A stretch of DNA of 64,000 bases from Glo-17 sp964549735 (GCA_964549735.1 CAZJWO010000001.1:42649-106648); one strand, 5' to 3'. Shown: positions 1-8,943, counted from the first letter of the stretch. Notes: generated by a model from the letters alone, not told the origin. Made by a program: numbers and translations.

Positions 1-97
1 CACCCTCAACACCGCGGCCAGTCTGAACGGACGGGCGCTCGCGCGCATCGGCGCGGTGGCCATGAACGCCAACGAAATCGCCATACCGACGCCGTAG
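1..97 (+). CDS. C-terminal end of an ice-binding-like (DUF3494) protein, partial
   Basis: An open frame enters from the left edge at base 2 and stops at TAG 95-97, giving about 31 residues. The sequence contains SLNGRALARIGAVAMNAN, which matches the usual end of DUF3494 ice-binding-like domains (…LNGRALARNGAVTL…). Such domains are secreted right-handed beta-helices, found as ice-binding proteins or as adhesin-like surface domains. Everything upstream is outside the window, so length, signal peptide and any anchor cannot be judged. A strong hairpin follows 26 bases after the stop. Family assignment rests on one short motif. Confidence 0.65.
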   Translation, partial: TLNTAASLNGRALARIGAVAMNANEIAIPTP

Positions 98-123
98 GAT
101 GCGAGCAATCGGCGGTGGAACTT

Positions 124-153
124 AACGGGGCGGGGTCCGTGACCCGCCCCGTT
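124..153 (+). terminator. GC-rich hairpin, probable terminator
   Basis: An 11-bp perfect inverted repeat (AACGGGGCGGG / CCCGCCCCGTT) with an 8-base loop lies between the ice-binding-like gene (+) and the OmpA gene (-), which converge here. There is no T-run, so it may act as a bidirectional factor-assisted terminator. Confidence 0.55.
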
Positions 154-229
154 GCTGCACCGTCGCAGCGCAATACGGGGGAAATCCGAGCCAGGGCTGC
201 GGCGCAATGGCGACCGACCTGGGCATCAA

Positions 230-892
230 CTATTGGGTCTGACTCTCGGCCGCCTTCTTCAACTTGTCGTTGGCCATGATGGCCAGATCGACCCGCCGGT
301 TGCCCTGCCGACCAGCGTCGGTCGCGTTGTCGAATACCGGCTGGCCTTCGCCGTAGCCGACAACGGTGAATCGGGAGGTATCGACGCTCTGACTCGCCAG
401 GACCCCGGACACCGCGCTGGCGCGGTTCTGCGAGAGGGTCATGTTGTAGTCATCGGGGCCGGTGCTGTCGGTGTGGCCCTCGATGAGCACGCGGGTGTCG
501 GGATACTTGTTGAGGATCACGGCCAGCCTGACCAGGCTCGACTGCGATGCGGGTCGGATCTCCGCCTTGTCGAAGTCGAAGAGCAGGCCGGAATCGAAGG
601 TGATCTTGATCCCCTCGCCGATCCGCTCGACCTTGGCGCCGGCGATGTCCCGCTCGATCTCTTCCGCCTGGTTGTCCATGTAGTTGCCGATGTACGCGCC
701 GGCGGCGCCACCGACGGCGGCGCCGACGATGGCGCCCAGGATCGTGTTGCCTGCGTAGTGGCCGACGACCCCGCCGACCACAGCGCCGGAGCCCGCCCCG
801 ATGACGGCGCCCTTCTGCTGGCGGCTCATGCTCGCGCAGCCGGCCAACCCGACGATGAGCACGGCGATCATGACGATAGATGCTATTCTCAT
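230..892 (-). CDS. OmpA-family lipoprotein with glycine-zipper segment (YiaD-like)
   Basis: A 220-residue envelope protein. The N-terminus is a lipoprotein signal ending in LAGC, so Cys19 would be lipidated. A glycine-rich alternating segment follows (about residues 28-70, GAGSGAVVGGVVGH…), of the glycine-zipper type. The C-terminal half is an OmpA peptidoglycan-binding domain with FDSGLLFDFDKAEIRP, EGHTDSTG and GRQGNRRVDL. Known OmpA-like domains bind diaminopimelate through the conserved Asp and Arg. The likely role is to tether outer membrane to peptidoglycan. The start at 892 was chosen because AAAGGAAG lies 7 bases upstream and the signal peptide begins there; a further in-frame start at 937 would add 15 unrelated residues. 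Confidence 0.88.
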   Translation of the reverse strand: MRIASIVMIAVLIVGLAGCASMSRQQKGAVIGAGSGAVVGGVVGHYAGNTILGAIVGAAVGGAAGAYIGNYMDNQAEEIERDIAGAKVERIGEGIKITFDSGLLFDFDKAEIRPASQSSLVRLAVILNKYPDTRVLIEGHTDSTGPDDYNMTLSQNRASAVSGVLASQSVDTSRFTVVGYGEGQPVFDNATDAGRQGNRRVDLAIMANDKLKKAAESQTQ

Positions 893-1461
893 GACATTCT
901 TCCTTTCCGGGCCGAGGCCCGCGACGTTCGAAGCCACGATCGTGCCATTCTGCAGGCTATGGTGGGGTTGGGACTTAGACGCGGTCCGGGTCGACCGCCT
1001 TGCTCATTACGACATGATGTCGATCAATCTGATGGCGACGAAGACCGTCCACGACGCATCTGGTTTCGACCAGGCGTCCGCGAATTCGCCTTCCCGTTCT
1101 ACCGCCGAAACACCCGCGGTTGCGCCGCAACCGGCCCCGCACTCGGCTGCGGGAACCCGCGCCGACCGTGCCGCCCGCGACGCGGCGTCCGGCCAGCCTT
1201 CCGGCGATCCGAACGCGCCGATGTGGCGCAGATTTCGCTCTGGCGCCTCAGAAGCGAAATCGACCGCCAGGATCCGCGCCGGACAGCGGCCGCGAGTTAC
1301 GAACAGCGAGCGGTCATCGTCGGGTAAGTCTCCGGATCCATCAGCGGTCTCGATGTCCTGTCTGCGCCATCAAGGCTGGGTCCTCTCGCGAACTGCGGGG
1401 CACCACCTCGACGCGAAATCTGGAATAAGGCACCCCTGCGGTTCAGGATGAGGCGGACATC
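893..1461. other. 569-bp divergent intergenic region
   Basis: It separates the OmpA gene (-) from the CheB-CheR gene (+) and should carry both promoters. Several long frames cross it, but none has a convincing start site or recognisable protein. A small inverted repeat (CGGTTGC-GCC-GCAACCG) lies at 1127-1143. I see nothing else I can support. Confidence 0.4.
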
Positions 1462-4400
1462 ATGGCGGCCAGGAAAAAGAGCAAGGCGAAGGCGTCACAA
1501 GCGACGCGTGAGGCCGGGATCGTCGAGGCACGAGAGGACGCCGCAGGATCAACCGAGGCGCCAGAGACGACCACGGACACGACCACGACGTCATCAGCCG
1601 GCTTTCCCATCGTCGGCATCGGCGCTTCGGCCGGGGGGCTGGCGGCTTTCGAGGCTTTCTTTTCCGGTATGCCCGCCGACACGGATCCGGGCATGGCTTT
1701 CATCCTGGTACAACACCTGGCTCCGGACCACAAGAGCATCCTCACCGACCTCGTCCAGCGCTACACCAGAATGCAGGTCTTCGAGGTCGAGGATGGGATG
1801 GTCGTGCGCCCCAACTGCGCCTACATCATCCCGCCGGGCCGGGACATGGCGTTCCTGGGCGGCGCTCTCCAGCTGCTGCAACCGGCGGCCCCCCGGGGCC
1901 GACGGATGCCCATCGACTTCTTCTTTCGATCCCTGGCCCAGGACCAGCGCGAACGGGCCATCGGGGTCGTGCTTTCGGGCACCGGCAGCGACGGCACGCT
2001 CGGTGTTCGCGCCATCAAAGGCGATGGCGGCATGGTTATGGTCCAGGACCCGGCTTCGACCGAGCACGATGGCATGCCGCGCAACGCGCTCGCTACCGGT
2101 CTGGTGGACTACGAGTTGCCGCCGGCCGAGATGCCCGCCCAGATCATCGCGTATGCATCCCAGGTCTTCGGCAAGCCACGCCGGCCTGCCACCGTCCCGC
2201 CGCCGAAGGTCGAGAACGCGCTGAAGAAGGTCTTCATCCTTTTACGCGCCCGGACCGGCCACGATTTCAGCCAGTACAAGCCCAGCACTGTCCATCGCCG
2301 CATCGAGCGCCGCATGGCGATCCACCAGATCGAGACCGCGGAAGACTACGTCGGGTATCTACAGCAGACGCCGGCGGAGGTGGAAGCACTCTTTCGTGAC
2401 ATGCTGATCGGCGTCACCAGTTTCTTCCGCGACCCGGAAGCCTTCAAGGCGGTCCAGGAAGAGGTCATCCCGAAGCTATTCGCCGGGAAGTCACCGAACG
2501 GCGTGATCCGCGTGTGGTCGGTGGGCTGTTCCACCGGCGAGGAAGCCTATTCTCTCGCTATCCTGCTGGCGGAACATCAGGAAACGTTCAAGCAGGGCAT
2601 CAAGGCGCAGATCTTCGCCACCGACATCGACAGCAATTCGATCGCCACGGCCCGCGCCGGCGTCTACCCGGCCAGCATCGCCGCGGACGTCACGCCGGAA
2701 CGGCTCGCACGGTTCTTCTCAGTGGAGCCCGGCGGCAATTACTACCGCATTCACAAGAGCATTCGCGACCTGCTGGTCTTTTCCGATCAGAACGTCATCA
2801 AGGACCCTCCGTTTTCCAGGCTCGACTTGATCAGCTGCCGCAACCTGCTGATCTATATGGGCTCCGAACTGCAAAAAGCGATCATTCCGCTCTTTCACTA
2901 CGCCTTGAATCCGGGCGGATTCCTCTTGCTGGGCACCTCCGAGACAGTCGGAGAGTTCGGGAACCTGTTCACCACCATCGAGCGGAAATCGAAGCTTTAC
3001 CAGAGCAGGGAAGGCCATCGCCATACCACCCCAGGTCGCTTCCTGTCGCCCGCGGGGAGGGTGGAAGTGCCGGTCCTCCAGGCCGCCCACCAGCGAACGA
3101 GTTCCGGCAAACCATCGCTGCGCGAACTGGCTGAAAAAGCATTGTTGCAACATGTTGCCCCTGCGGCAGCACTCGTCAACGTCAGCGGCGACATCCTCTA
3201 CCTCCATGGCCGCACCGGCTTGTATCTGGAGCCGACCCCGGGCGAACCCGGCGTCAACAACATCCTGAAGATGGCCCGCGAGGGATTGCGGCGCGATCTG
3301 ACCATGGCGCTGCAGAGTGCCGCGGCGAGCCGGGAGGTCGTGCGCTGTCAGGGTCTGCGGGTCAAGTCCAACGGCGACGTCACGACGGTCAATCTGACTG
3401 TCCACGCCGTGCCGGCCCGCCTCGCTAACGACGCACCGTCCGCACTCGCCGGGAACTCCGAGACGCCCTTGCTCTTGGTCGTTCTCGAACCGGCCGCGAT
3501 CCAGGGGGCTGATCAGCTCGCCGCGACACCCCATGCCACGATCGAAGCCGACGCCGAACAGGCCGCGGGCGACGCCGTGCAGACGCTGATCGTTTCTCTG
3601 CGGCAGGAGTTGCGGGCCAAGGAAGATTACGTCCAGGCCACGAACGAGGAGATGGAGACCACCAACGAGGAACTCCGGTCTTCCAATGAAGAGATGCAAT
3701 CGGTGAATGAGGAATTGCAGTCCACCAATGAGGAGCTCGAGACTTCCAAGGAGGAGCTGCAATCGGTGAACGAGGAATTGTCCACGGTAAATGCCGAACT
3801 GCAGACCAAGGTCGCTGACCTAACGCGGGCCAACAACGACATCAACAATCTGCTGGCCGGCACCGGTATCGCCACTGTCTTCGTGGATCACAGCCTGCGC
3901 ATCCTGCGCTTCACCCCCAGTGCCACGCGAATCATCAACCTGATCCAGGGCGACGTCGGGCGACCCGTGGACCATATCGTCTCCAACCTGGCTGGCTACG
4001 ACAAGCTGGCAACGGACACGCAGTCGGTCCTGGATACCCTGGATCCCATGGAACTGGATGTCCAGACCAGGGCCGGCGTGTGGCACACGATGCGCATCCT
4101 GCCCTACCGGACGCTAGACAACGTGATCGAGGGTGCCGTGATCACCTTCGTGAACATCGGCCTGGCGAAGGCGGCGCAGGAAGCGCTGCAGGATGCCTAC
4201 CTCCGGGCGACGGAGGCGATCGTCGCCACCGTCCGCGAACCGCTGCTGGTACTGGCAGCCGACTTGCGGATCATCTCGGCCAGCAGCGCTTTCTATCACG
4301 CCTTCCGGCTGTCGCCCGATTGCGCCATCGGGTTATCGCTGTTCGAGCTGGGTCATCGACAGTGGGACTTCCCGGCCTCGCGCAAGCTACTTGAAGAGAT

Positions 4401-4554
4401 CCTGCCCCAAGATCTGGAGGTCGATGACTACGTGATGTCTCACGATTTCGAGGAGATCGGTATGCGCACGTTGCGGCTCAACGCCCGAATGGTCAGCGAG
4501 ACCGGCCAGCCAAGATTCGTCTTGCTGGCGATCGAGGACATCACCCAGCAGTAG
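1462..4554 (+). CDS. CheB-CheR fusion with coiled coil and PAS domains
   Basis: A 1030-residue cytoplasmic protein. Residues 48-235 form a CheB-type methylesterase domain with the triad visible as Ser56 (GIGASAGG), His85 (VQHL) and Asp177 (GTGSDGT). Residues about 245-510 form a CheR-type SAM methyltransferase domain with VWSVGCSTGEEAYSLA. Residues about 720-793 are a regular heptad coiled coil rich in NEEL/NEEM units. PAS-like domains occupy about 795-1025. There is no receiver domain, so regulation probably comes through the PAS part. The next gene, 18 bases downstream, is a hybrid kinase, and no chemoreceptors or cheA are nearby. CheB-CheR-PAS proteins of this kind are often linked to non-chemotactic signalling or to kinases. 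The upstream GAGGCGG gives only a modest ribosome site. Confidence 0.9.
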   Translation: MAARKKSKAKASQATREAGIVEAREDAAGSTEAPETTTDTTTTSSAGFPIVGIGASAGGLAAFEAFFSGMPADTDPGMAFILVQHLAPDHKSILTDLVQRYTRMQVFEVEDGMVVRPNCAYIIPPGRDMAFLGGALQLLQPAAPRGRRMPIDFFFRSLAQDQRERAIGVVLSGTGSDGTLGVRAIKGDGGMVMVQDPASTEHDGMPRNALATGLVDYELPPAEMPAQIIAYASQVFGKPRRPATVPPPKVENALKKVFILLRARTGHDFSQYKPSTVHRRIERRMAIHQIETAEDYVGYLQQTPAEVEALFRDMLIGVTSFFRDPEAFKAVQEEVIPKLFAGKSPNGVIRVWSVGCSTGEEAYSLAILLAEHQETFKQGIKAQIFATDIDSNSIATARAGVYPASIAADVTPERLARFFSVEPGGNYYRIHKSIRDLLVFSDQNVIKDPPFSRLDLISCRNLLIYMGSELQKAIIPLFHYALNPGGFLLLGTSETVGEFGNLFTTIERKSKLYQSREGHRHTTPGRFLSPAGRVEVPVLQAAHQRTSSGKPSLRELAEKALLQHVAPAAALVNVSGDILYLHGRTGLYLEPTPGEPGVNNILKMAREGLRRDLTMALQSAAASREVVRCQGLRVKSNGDVTTVNLTVHAVPARLANDAPSALAGNSETPLLLVVLEPAAIQGADQLAATPHATIEADAEQAAGDAVQTLIVSLRQELRAKEDYVQATNEEMETTNEELRSSNEEMQSVNEELQSTNEELETSKEELQSVNEELSTVNAELQTKVADLTRANNDINNLLAGTGIATVFVDHSLRILRFTPSATRIINLIQGDVGRPVDHIVSNLAGYDKLATDTQSVLDTLDPMELDVQTRAGVWHTMRILPYRTLDNVIEGAVITFVNIGLAKAAQEALQDAYLRATEAIVATVREPLLVLAADLRIISASSAFYHAFRLSPDCAIGLSLFELGHRQWDFPASRKLLEEILPQDLEVDDYVMSHDFEEIGMRTLRLNARMVSETGQPRFVLLAIEDITQQ

Positions 4555-4572
4555 CAGGAAAGGCGAGCCACG

Positions 4573-6315
4573 ATGACCGGTGATGGTGACCGACCCTTCA
4601 ACGCCGCTGAACTGCGCGACCGGGCCGAAGCGCGGGCTAGACAGGACACAGCTCGATCGCCGGAGGACCTGCTGTCGCTACCGTCTGATGAGGGCCGCCG
4701 GGTCCTGCACGAATTGCGGGTTCACCAGATCGAACTGGAGTTGCAGAACGAGGAGTTGCGCCACGCGCAGGCGGAGCTGGACGCTTCACGGGCACGATAT
4801 TTCGACCTCTACAACATCGCCCCCGTTGGTTATTGCACCATTTCCGACACGGGATTGATCCTGGAGGCCAACCTCACCGCCGCCACCTTGCTTCGGGTGA
4901 ACCGTGGTGCGCTGGTCAAGCAACCGATCTTCCGGTTCATCCTGGCGGAGGACCAGGACGTCTACTATCGGTTTCGCAAGCAACTCGTCGATACCCGCGA
5001 TCCGCAGAATTGCGAACTCCGCATGGTAAGGCCGGATGGTCCGCCGTTCTGGGCGCGACTGCACGCGACGGTCGCCCCTGGCGATGACGAAGCAGCCGTT
5101 TTCCGCGTCGTGTTGAGTGATATCTCCGAACGCAAGCGGATCGAGGCCGAACACGAGGAGTTGCAGGCCCAGCTGAACCAGGCCCTGAAGATGGAATCCG
5201 TGGGCCGGCTGGCCGGCGGGGTCGCCCACGACTTCAACAACATGCTCAGCGTGATCATCGGTCACACGGAAATGGTCCTGGACAGCGTGGATCCTGATGA
5301 TCCGCTTCACGATACGCTCCAGGAGATCTTCGACGCAGCCAGACGTTCCGCCGAGGTTGTCGGTCAATTGCTGGCTTTCGCCCGCAAGCAGACCGTCGCG
5401 CCCAAGGTGCTCTGCTTGAACGATACGATGGAAGCCATGCTCAAGATGCTCCGCCGGTTGATCGGCGAGGACATCGACATCGTCTGGCTTCCGGAAGGCC
5501 AACTGTGGTCGGTCAAGATCGATCCGGCGCAGCTAGACCAGATCCTGGCCAATCTCTGTGTCAATGCACGAGACGCCATCGCCGCAGCAGGCAAGATCAC
5601 CATCGAAACGGACAATGTTTCCTTTGATGAGCGCTACTGCGCGAGCCACGCCGGTTATGTCCCCGGCGAGTTCGTCCTGCTGGAGGTGAGCGACGACGGC
5701 TGCGGCATGAGCCGGCAGACGATGAACAAGCTGTTCGAGCCCTACTTCACCACCAAGGACGTGGACAAGGGCACTGGACTGGGCCTCGCCATGGTCTACG
5801 GCATCGTCAAGCAGAACAACGGATTCATCATCGTCAACAGCAGACTCGGCGACGGAACCACCTTCAGAATCTACCTGCCCCGGCACGAGGGCATGGCAAT
5901 GCCCATGCGCGAGATACGAGAGCCGGCAGCGCCGCAGGTACCAGGAAGCGAAACCATCCTGCTGGTGGAGGACGAACCGGCGATCCTGCGCATGACGATG
6001 ACCATACTCGAGCGTCTTCACTACACCGTGCTGACAGCAACGACTCCTGGCGAGGCCATCCGCCTGGCCGCGGCCTACCCCGGCAGGATCAATCTGCTCT
6101 TGACCGACGTCATCATGCCCGAGATGAACGGCCGGAATCTGTCCAAGAAGCTCCTGGCCCAACATCCACACCTGGGCTGCCTGTTCATGTCCGGCTACTC
6201 CGCGAATGTCATTGCTGACGGCGGAATGCTGGACGCCCGTGTCCATTTCATCCAGAAGCCTTTCACGATGTCGGAACTCGCCGTCAAGGTGCGGCAAGCG
6301 CTCGGTAAAGAATAG
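4573..6315 (+). CDS. PAS hybrid sensor histidine kinase with C-terminal receiver
   Basis: A 580-residue soluble hybrid kinase. After an N-terminal helical stretch with HQIELELQNEELR there is a PAS domain (about residues 75-195). A HisKA box follows with phospho-acceptor His219 (GGVAHDFNNML). The ATPase domain has N (NLCVNARDAI), G1 (DDGCGMS) and G2 (GTGLGLAMVYG) boxes, and the receiver domain at about 455-578 has Asp512 (TDVIMPEMNG). There are no membrane segments, so it senses a cytoplasmic cue or a protein partner. It is almost certainly co-transcribed with the CheB-CheR gene (18-base gap). It has no separate output regulator next door, so phosphotransfer to an unlinked partner is likely. 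The N-terminal coiled region resembles the coiled coil of the upstream protein and might mediate pairing; this is inference. Confidence 0.92.
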   Translation: MTGDGDRPFNAAELRDRAEARARQDTARSPEDLLSLPSDEGRRVLHELRVHQIELELQNEELRHAQAELDASRARYFDLYNIAPVGYCTISDTGLILEANLTAATLLRVNRGALVKQPIFRFILAEDQDVYYRFRKQLVDTRDPQNCELRMVRPDGPPFWARLHATVAPGDDEAAVFRVVLSDISERKRIEAEHEELQAQLNQALKMESVGRLAGGVAHDFNNMLSVIIGHTEMVLDSVDPDDPLHDTLQEIFDAARRSAEVVGQLLAFARKQTVAPKVLCLNDTMEAMLKMLRRLIGEDIDIVWLPEGQLWSVKIDPAQLDQILANLCVNARDAIAAAGKITIETDNVSFDERYCASHAGYVPGEFVLLEVSDDGCGMSRQTMNKLFEPYFTTKDVDKGTGLGLAMVYGIVKQNNGFIIVNSRLGDGTTFRIYLPRHEGMAMPMREIREPAAPQVPGSETILLVEDEPAILRMTMTILERLHYTVLTATTPGEAIRLAAAYPGRINLLLTDVIMPEMNGRNLSKKLLAQHPHLGCLFMSGYSANVIADGGMLDARVHFIQKPFTMSELAVKVRQALGKE

Positions 6316-6505
6316 GCTATGCCGCCGCCTTCCATCGAAAACGACCTGATGATCCATCGCACCGGCGCCAATTGGCGATCCAGGGCCGGCGACGCGATGC
6401 ACGAACATTTGCAGCCCTATGCAGCAAACGACCTGTCTCGAGTCACCAACCCCGAGCCATAGAGACTTGCGCCCCGATTCGGCGTAACCGCGACACGCCA
6501 CGTCC

Positions 6506-6598
6506 CTAGCGCCGACGTCTGCTCCAGTAGTAGCCACCGCCGCCGCCGAACAGGACGATAAAGAGCAAGATGACGATGATGAGCGTTCCTGAACTCAT
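6506..6598 (-). CDS. 30-residue glycine-rich single-span membrane peptide
   Basis: A short frame reading MSSGTLIIVILLFIVLF, five glycines, YYWS and four arginines. A GGAGAGG ribosome site lies 5 bases before the ATG and the stop is TAG. The design is one hydrophobic helix, a Gly5 hinge and an aromatic/cationic tail, so an inner-membrane peptide with N-out/C-in orientation is expected from the positive-inside rule. Small proteins of this shape are widespread in proteobacteria beside csbD-like stress genes, but their function is unknown. It sits 69 bases after the csbD-like gene on the same strand, so the two may share a transcript. Confidence 0.6.
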   Translation of the reverse strand: MSSGTLIIVILLFIVLFGGGGGYYWSRRRR

Positions 6599-6667
6599 GG
6601 TATCCTCTCCTTTCCATTGGCCGAACAGCCGAGACAGGTTACGTACGTCCGGATGATGTGCGCCTTG

Positions 6668-6853
6668 CTATCTGGAAGCCTTCTTGGCCGATTTCTTCAT
6701 GTCCTTCGCGGCATGCTTGATATCCTTGGCCGCGCCTTTGGCCAGACCTCTGGCCTCGTCCCTCTCGCCCTCCCGCTTGAGCTGCGCATCACGGGTCAAG
6801 ATGCCTGCCGCTTGCTTGATCTTGCCCTTGGCCTTGTCACTGTGCTCGCCCAT
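6668..6853 (-). CDS. CsbD-family stress protein
   Basis: A 61-residue highly charged protein with the CsbD signature DKAKGKIKQAAG near the N-terminus, followed by repeated Lys/Ala/Asp helices (AKGAAKDIKHAAKDMKKSAKK). In Bacillus, CsbD is controlled by the general stress sigma factor, and the family is induced by stress in many bacteria; its biochemical role is unknown. The ATG at 6853 was chosen because GGAGAG lies 5 bases upstream and family members begin just here; an in-frame ATG at 6880 would add nine residues. The upstream neighbour (DUF4382) is separated by 307 bases. Confidence 0.85.
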   Translation of the reverse strand: MGEHSDKAKGKIKQAAGILTRDAQLKREGERDEARGLAKGAAKDIKHAAKDMKKSAKKASR

Positions 6854-7100
6854 GGATCTCTCCTTCGCCAGTTCCGACATCGCTTCCACGTCCACGAGCG
6901 TATCAGAGCAAACGGCGGGCCGCCGTTCTATGGTGTTATATGACAGACCATTACGCCGACGCCGCAATCTATGACGGCTCGCGGCGTCCATCAGAATGGC
7001 CCACCACCCATCGCCCGGACATCAATCCGCGACATCGGCTGTCATCCCGCCGACCTTTCGCACGCCGGGGCTCGGATCAGGGAACTGTCCACTGGAAATG
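6854..7100. other. Intergenic region upstream of the CsbD-like gene
   Basis: About 250 bases between the CsbD-like start and the terminator of the DUF4382 gene. It is more AT-rich near 6925-6950 (tatggtgttatatgac), a plausible promoter site for the leftward csbD/small-peptide unit. No gene is supported. Confidence 0.35.
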
Positions 7101-7132
7101 GGAAGGGCGACGGACCATCCCGTCGCCCTTCC
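7101..7132 (-). terminator. Intrinsic-type terminator of the DUF4382 gene
   Basis: A perfect 13-bp stem (GGAAGGGCGACGG / CCGTCGCCCTTCC) with a 6-base loop, 28 bases past the stop of the DUF4382 gene. On the minus strand the stem is followed by ATTTCC, a weak T-tract. Confidence 0.7.
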
Positions 7133-7160
7133 GATCGCTGACTTGTCGCGCAGCAACGTC

Positions 7161-8015
7161 TCAATCGGTCTCGATCACCAGCACGACATCGATGTCCGCA
7201 ACGTTCTGCCCGGCGACGACCACGATGCCGTCCCTGGTGGCCGTCTCGTAGCCGGCGGCGTCGATTCGCAGGTCATACGTGCCCGCCAGCAACGCGTGGA
7301 GCACGTAGCCCCCCATGATCGGATCCGGCAGGCACGTGGCCACGGTATCGCGCGTGACCGGCGCGAGAGCATAGACCACGGCTCCGATGCCGAAAGGCTC
7401 CACCGTACCGGAGACGCTCCCCGAGAGCACCGTCTGGACCAGGCGGATCGTCGGGCGCAAGATGAAGTTCCCGCTGCCGGGGGGAGCCTCGTGCAGCGAC
7501 CGGGCCACATCGAAGTCCACGGTCAGGTCGGTGATGGCATCGGGATTGATCGTGAACGTGCCGACAAGTTTGATCCCGGACTGGAACCCGCTGGGGATGA
7601 AGAGATTCTGCGGTGAACCATCGATCGTGAGCGTGGCGCTCACGAGCATGATGCGCACCTGGGTGTAGGTCCCCGCGGTCAGTTCCACTTCTCCGAGCGT
7701 GACGAAGACTCCGTCGACAAGTCGCAGGAGATCGAACGTACGCTCTGCAATCGGCAGCGTGCCCGGTAGCACCGTGATCCAGCCGCCATCCTCGTTCTCG
7801 GCCCGATCACTGCGGTGGACCCGCACCTCCGCGAAGACCACCTCCAGGGACTCCACGGTCCCGATGAAGGGGGGCGCGTCGACCAGATGCACGCGCAGCG
7901 TACCGGTGGCGGTACCGGGGCTCTGCGAATCGGAGCAACCAATCAGACAGATGAATAGCACGGCCAGACCGAATCCGGCCGGTAGCAGTCGTCGCAGGAT
8001 GGGATCGGTCATCAT
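7161..8015 (-). CDS. DUF4382 lipoprotein
   Basis: A secreted lipoprotein of about 284 residues. The N-terminal signal ends in LFICLIGC, giving a lipidated Cys. The DUF4382 domain follows with its usual opening GTLRVHLVDAPP and the middle GTYTQVRIMLVSA. The last 80 residues look like a carboxypeptidase-regulatory/CarboxypepD fold (GTYDLRIDAAGYETATRDGIVVVAGQ). DUF4382 proteins are surface or periplasmic proteins of unknown function, common in Bacteroidetes-like and related phyla. Two adjacent ATGs (8015, 8012) follow GGGAGG at 5 and 8 bases; either may be used, and the GTG at 8021 overlaps the ribosome site so it is not used. Transcription probably ends at the 7101-7132 hairpin. Confidence 0.85.
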   Translation of the reverse strand: MMTDPILRRLLPAGFGLAVLFICLIGCSDSQSPGTATGTLRVHLVDAPPFIGTVESLEVVFAEVRVHRSDRAENEDGGWITVLPGTLPIAERTFDLLRLVDGVFVTLGEVELTAGTYTQVRIMLVSATLTIDGSPQNLFIPSGFQSGIKLVGTFTINPDAITDLTVDFDVARSLHEAPPGSGNFILRPTIRLVQTVLSGSVSGTVEPFGIGAVVYALAPVTRDTVATCLPDPIMGGYVLHALLAGTYDLRIDAAGYETATRDGIVVVAGQNVADIDVVLVIETD

Positions 8016-8155
8016 CAGCACCTCCCGGCTCGTGGTCCCAACGCCGACGCGATGATCTCCGACCGCGTGTCCATGGAACCGAGGGCGCTACCCCACCAGG
8101 GTCCACGCCCTCCGGTCCAGACATCTGCGCATCGACGAACGTCCACGCGTTCTAC

Positions 8156-8518
8156 CTACGCGTCCCAATATGGCTTCTGGCCGTAGTACTTGTGGATGTC
8201 ATCACCCCAGGACTTGTCCGAAAAATTCGGCCACTTGTCGTTCTTGTCGAAACCGGGAGCAGCCTCGAGCTTCTTCTTGTCCACGTCGAGGATGAGCTTG
8301 TTCTCGGTGTTGGCGAACTCGAACGCCTTCCAAGGCATGGCGAAGTACTTGCCGCTGGAGGCCAGAACCGCGTAGGCCAGTCGACCCGCATTGGCATCGA
8401 TCACCAGTTCATGGATCTTGCCGAGCTTCTCATCCTGGCGGTTGATGACCGCCTCGCCGATGATCTTCGATGCCGATACGACACCGTACATCTCCTGTGG
8501 CTTTCTAGTCGTCACCAT
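8156..8518 (-). CDS. PRC-barrel domain protein
   Basis: A 120-residue soluble protein. The PRC-barrel fold is seen in SASKIIGEAVINRQDEKLGKI followed by HELVIDANAGRLAYAVLASSG and KYFAMPWKAF. The C-terminal 35 residues are charged and rich in Lys, Trp and Tyr (DKWPNFSDKSWGDDIHKYYGQ), as in many stand-alone PRC-barrel proteins from stressed or surface-adapted bacteria. The domain is known from photosynthetic reaction centre H subunits and RimM, but the stand-alone members have no settled function. The start at 8518 follows AAGGAG at 7 bases; a frame running further upstream to 8836 has no such site and unrelated sequence. It lies among csbD-like and DUF4382 genes, a context typical of stress clusters. 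Confidence 0.85.
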   Translation of the reverse strand: MVTTRKPQEMYGVVSASKIIGEAVINRQDEKLGKIHELVIDANAGRLAYAVLASSGKYFAMPWKAFEFANTENKLILDVDKKKLEAAPGFDKNDKWPNFSDKSWGDDIHKYYGQKPYWDA

Positions 8519-8829
8519 ATCGTACTCCTTCTGGTTACTGGAACTCTCAACCACCACGAACCATAGACGGCAATTTGTGCGCCAGTTACGCGTCTTGAGG
8601 TAAGTGCGTGCGTCCACTACTGGATCGGCTGAGAGAACCTGACCGGACGGCGTCCGATGGCTGTCAGAATGATGTCGGAGTCCATCAGAATCGACGTCGC
8701 CGCGCAGGCCTGGTTCGGGATCGAGTGAATGCTGATTCCGGTTGAACGTGCGGCGTCGCTCCGCGTGGCCGTCGCTAGGATCTCCTCTGATCTCCTCTCG
8801 CCCGCGAGCCCCAGCGATTCGCCGATGTC

Positions 8830-8853
8830 CGGTCATCGAGGTCCATGACCGGA
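8830..8853. repeat. Inverted repeat CCGGTCAT-N8-ATGACCGG
   Basis: A perfect 8-bp inverted repeat with an 8-base spacer, of the size of a dimeric regulator operator. It lies about 90 bases before the sigma-54-like motif and about 320 before the RiPP-like ORF. A binding role is inference only. Confidence 0.3.
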
Positions 8854-8943
8854 ACCTCCATTTCGATCAGCCGCGCCACATTCTGATCGGTGCGGCAAGA
8901 ACCGGTGTCGCTGCAATTGATTGCCTGGTAATCAGTTCGAACG

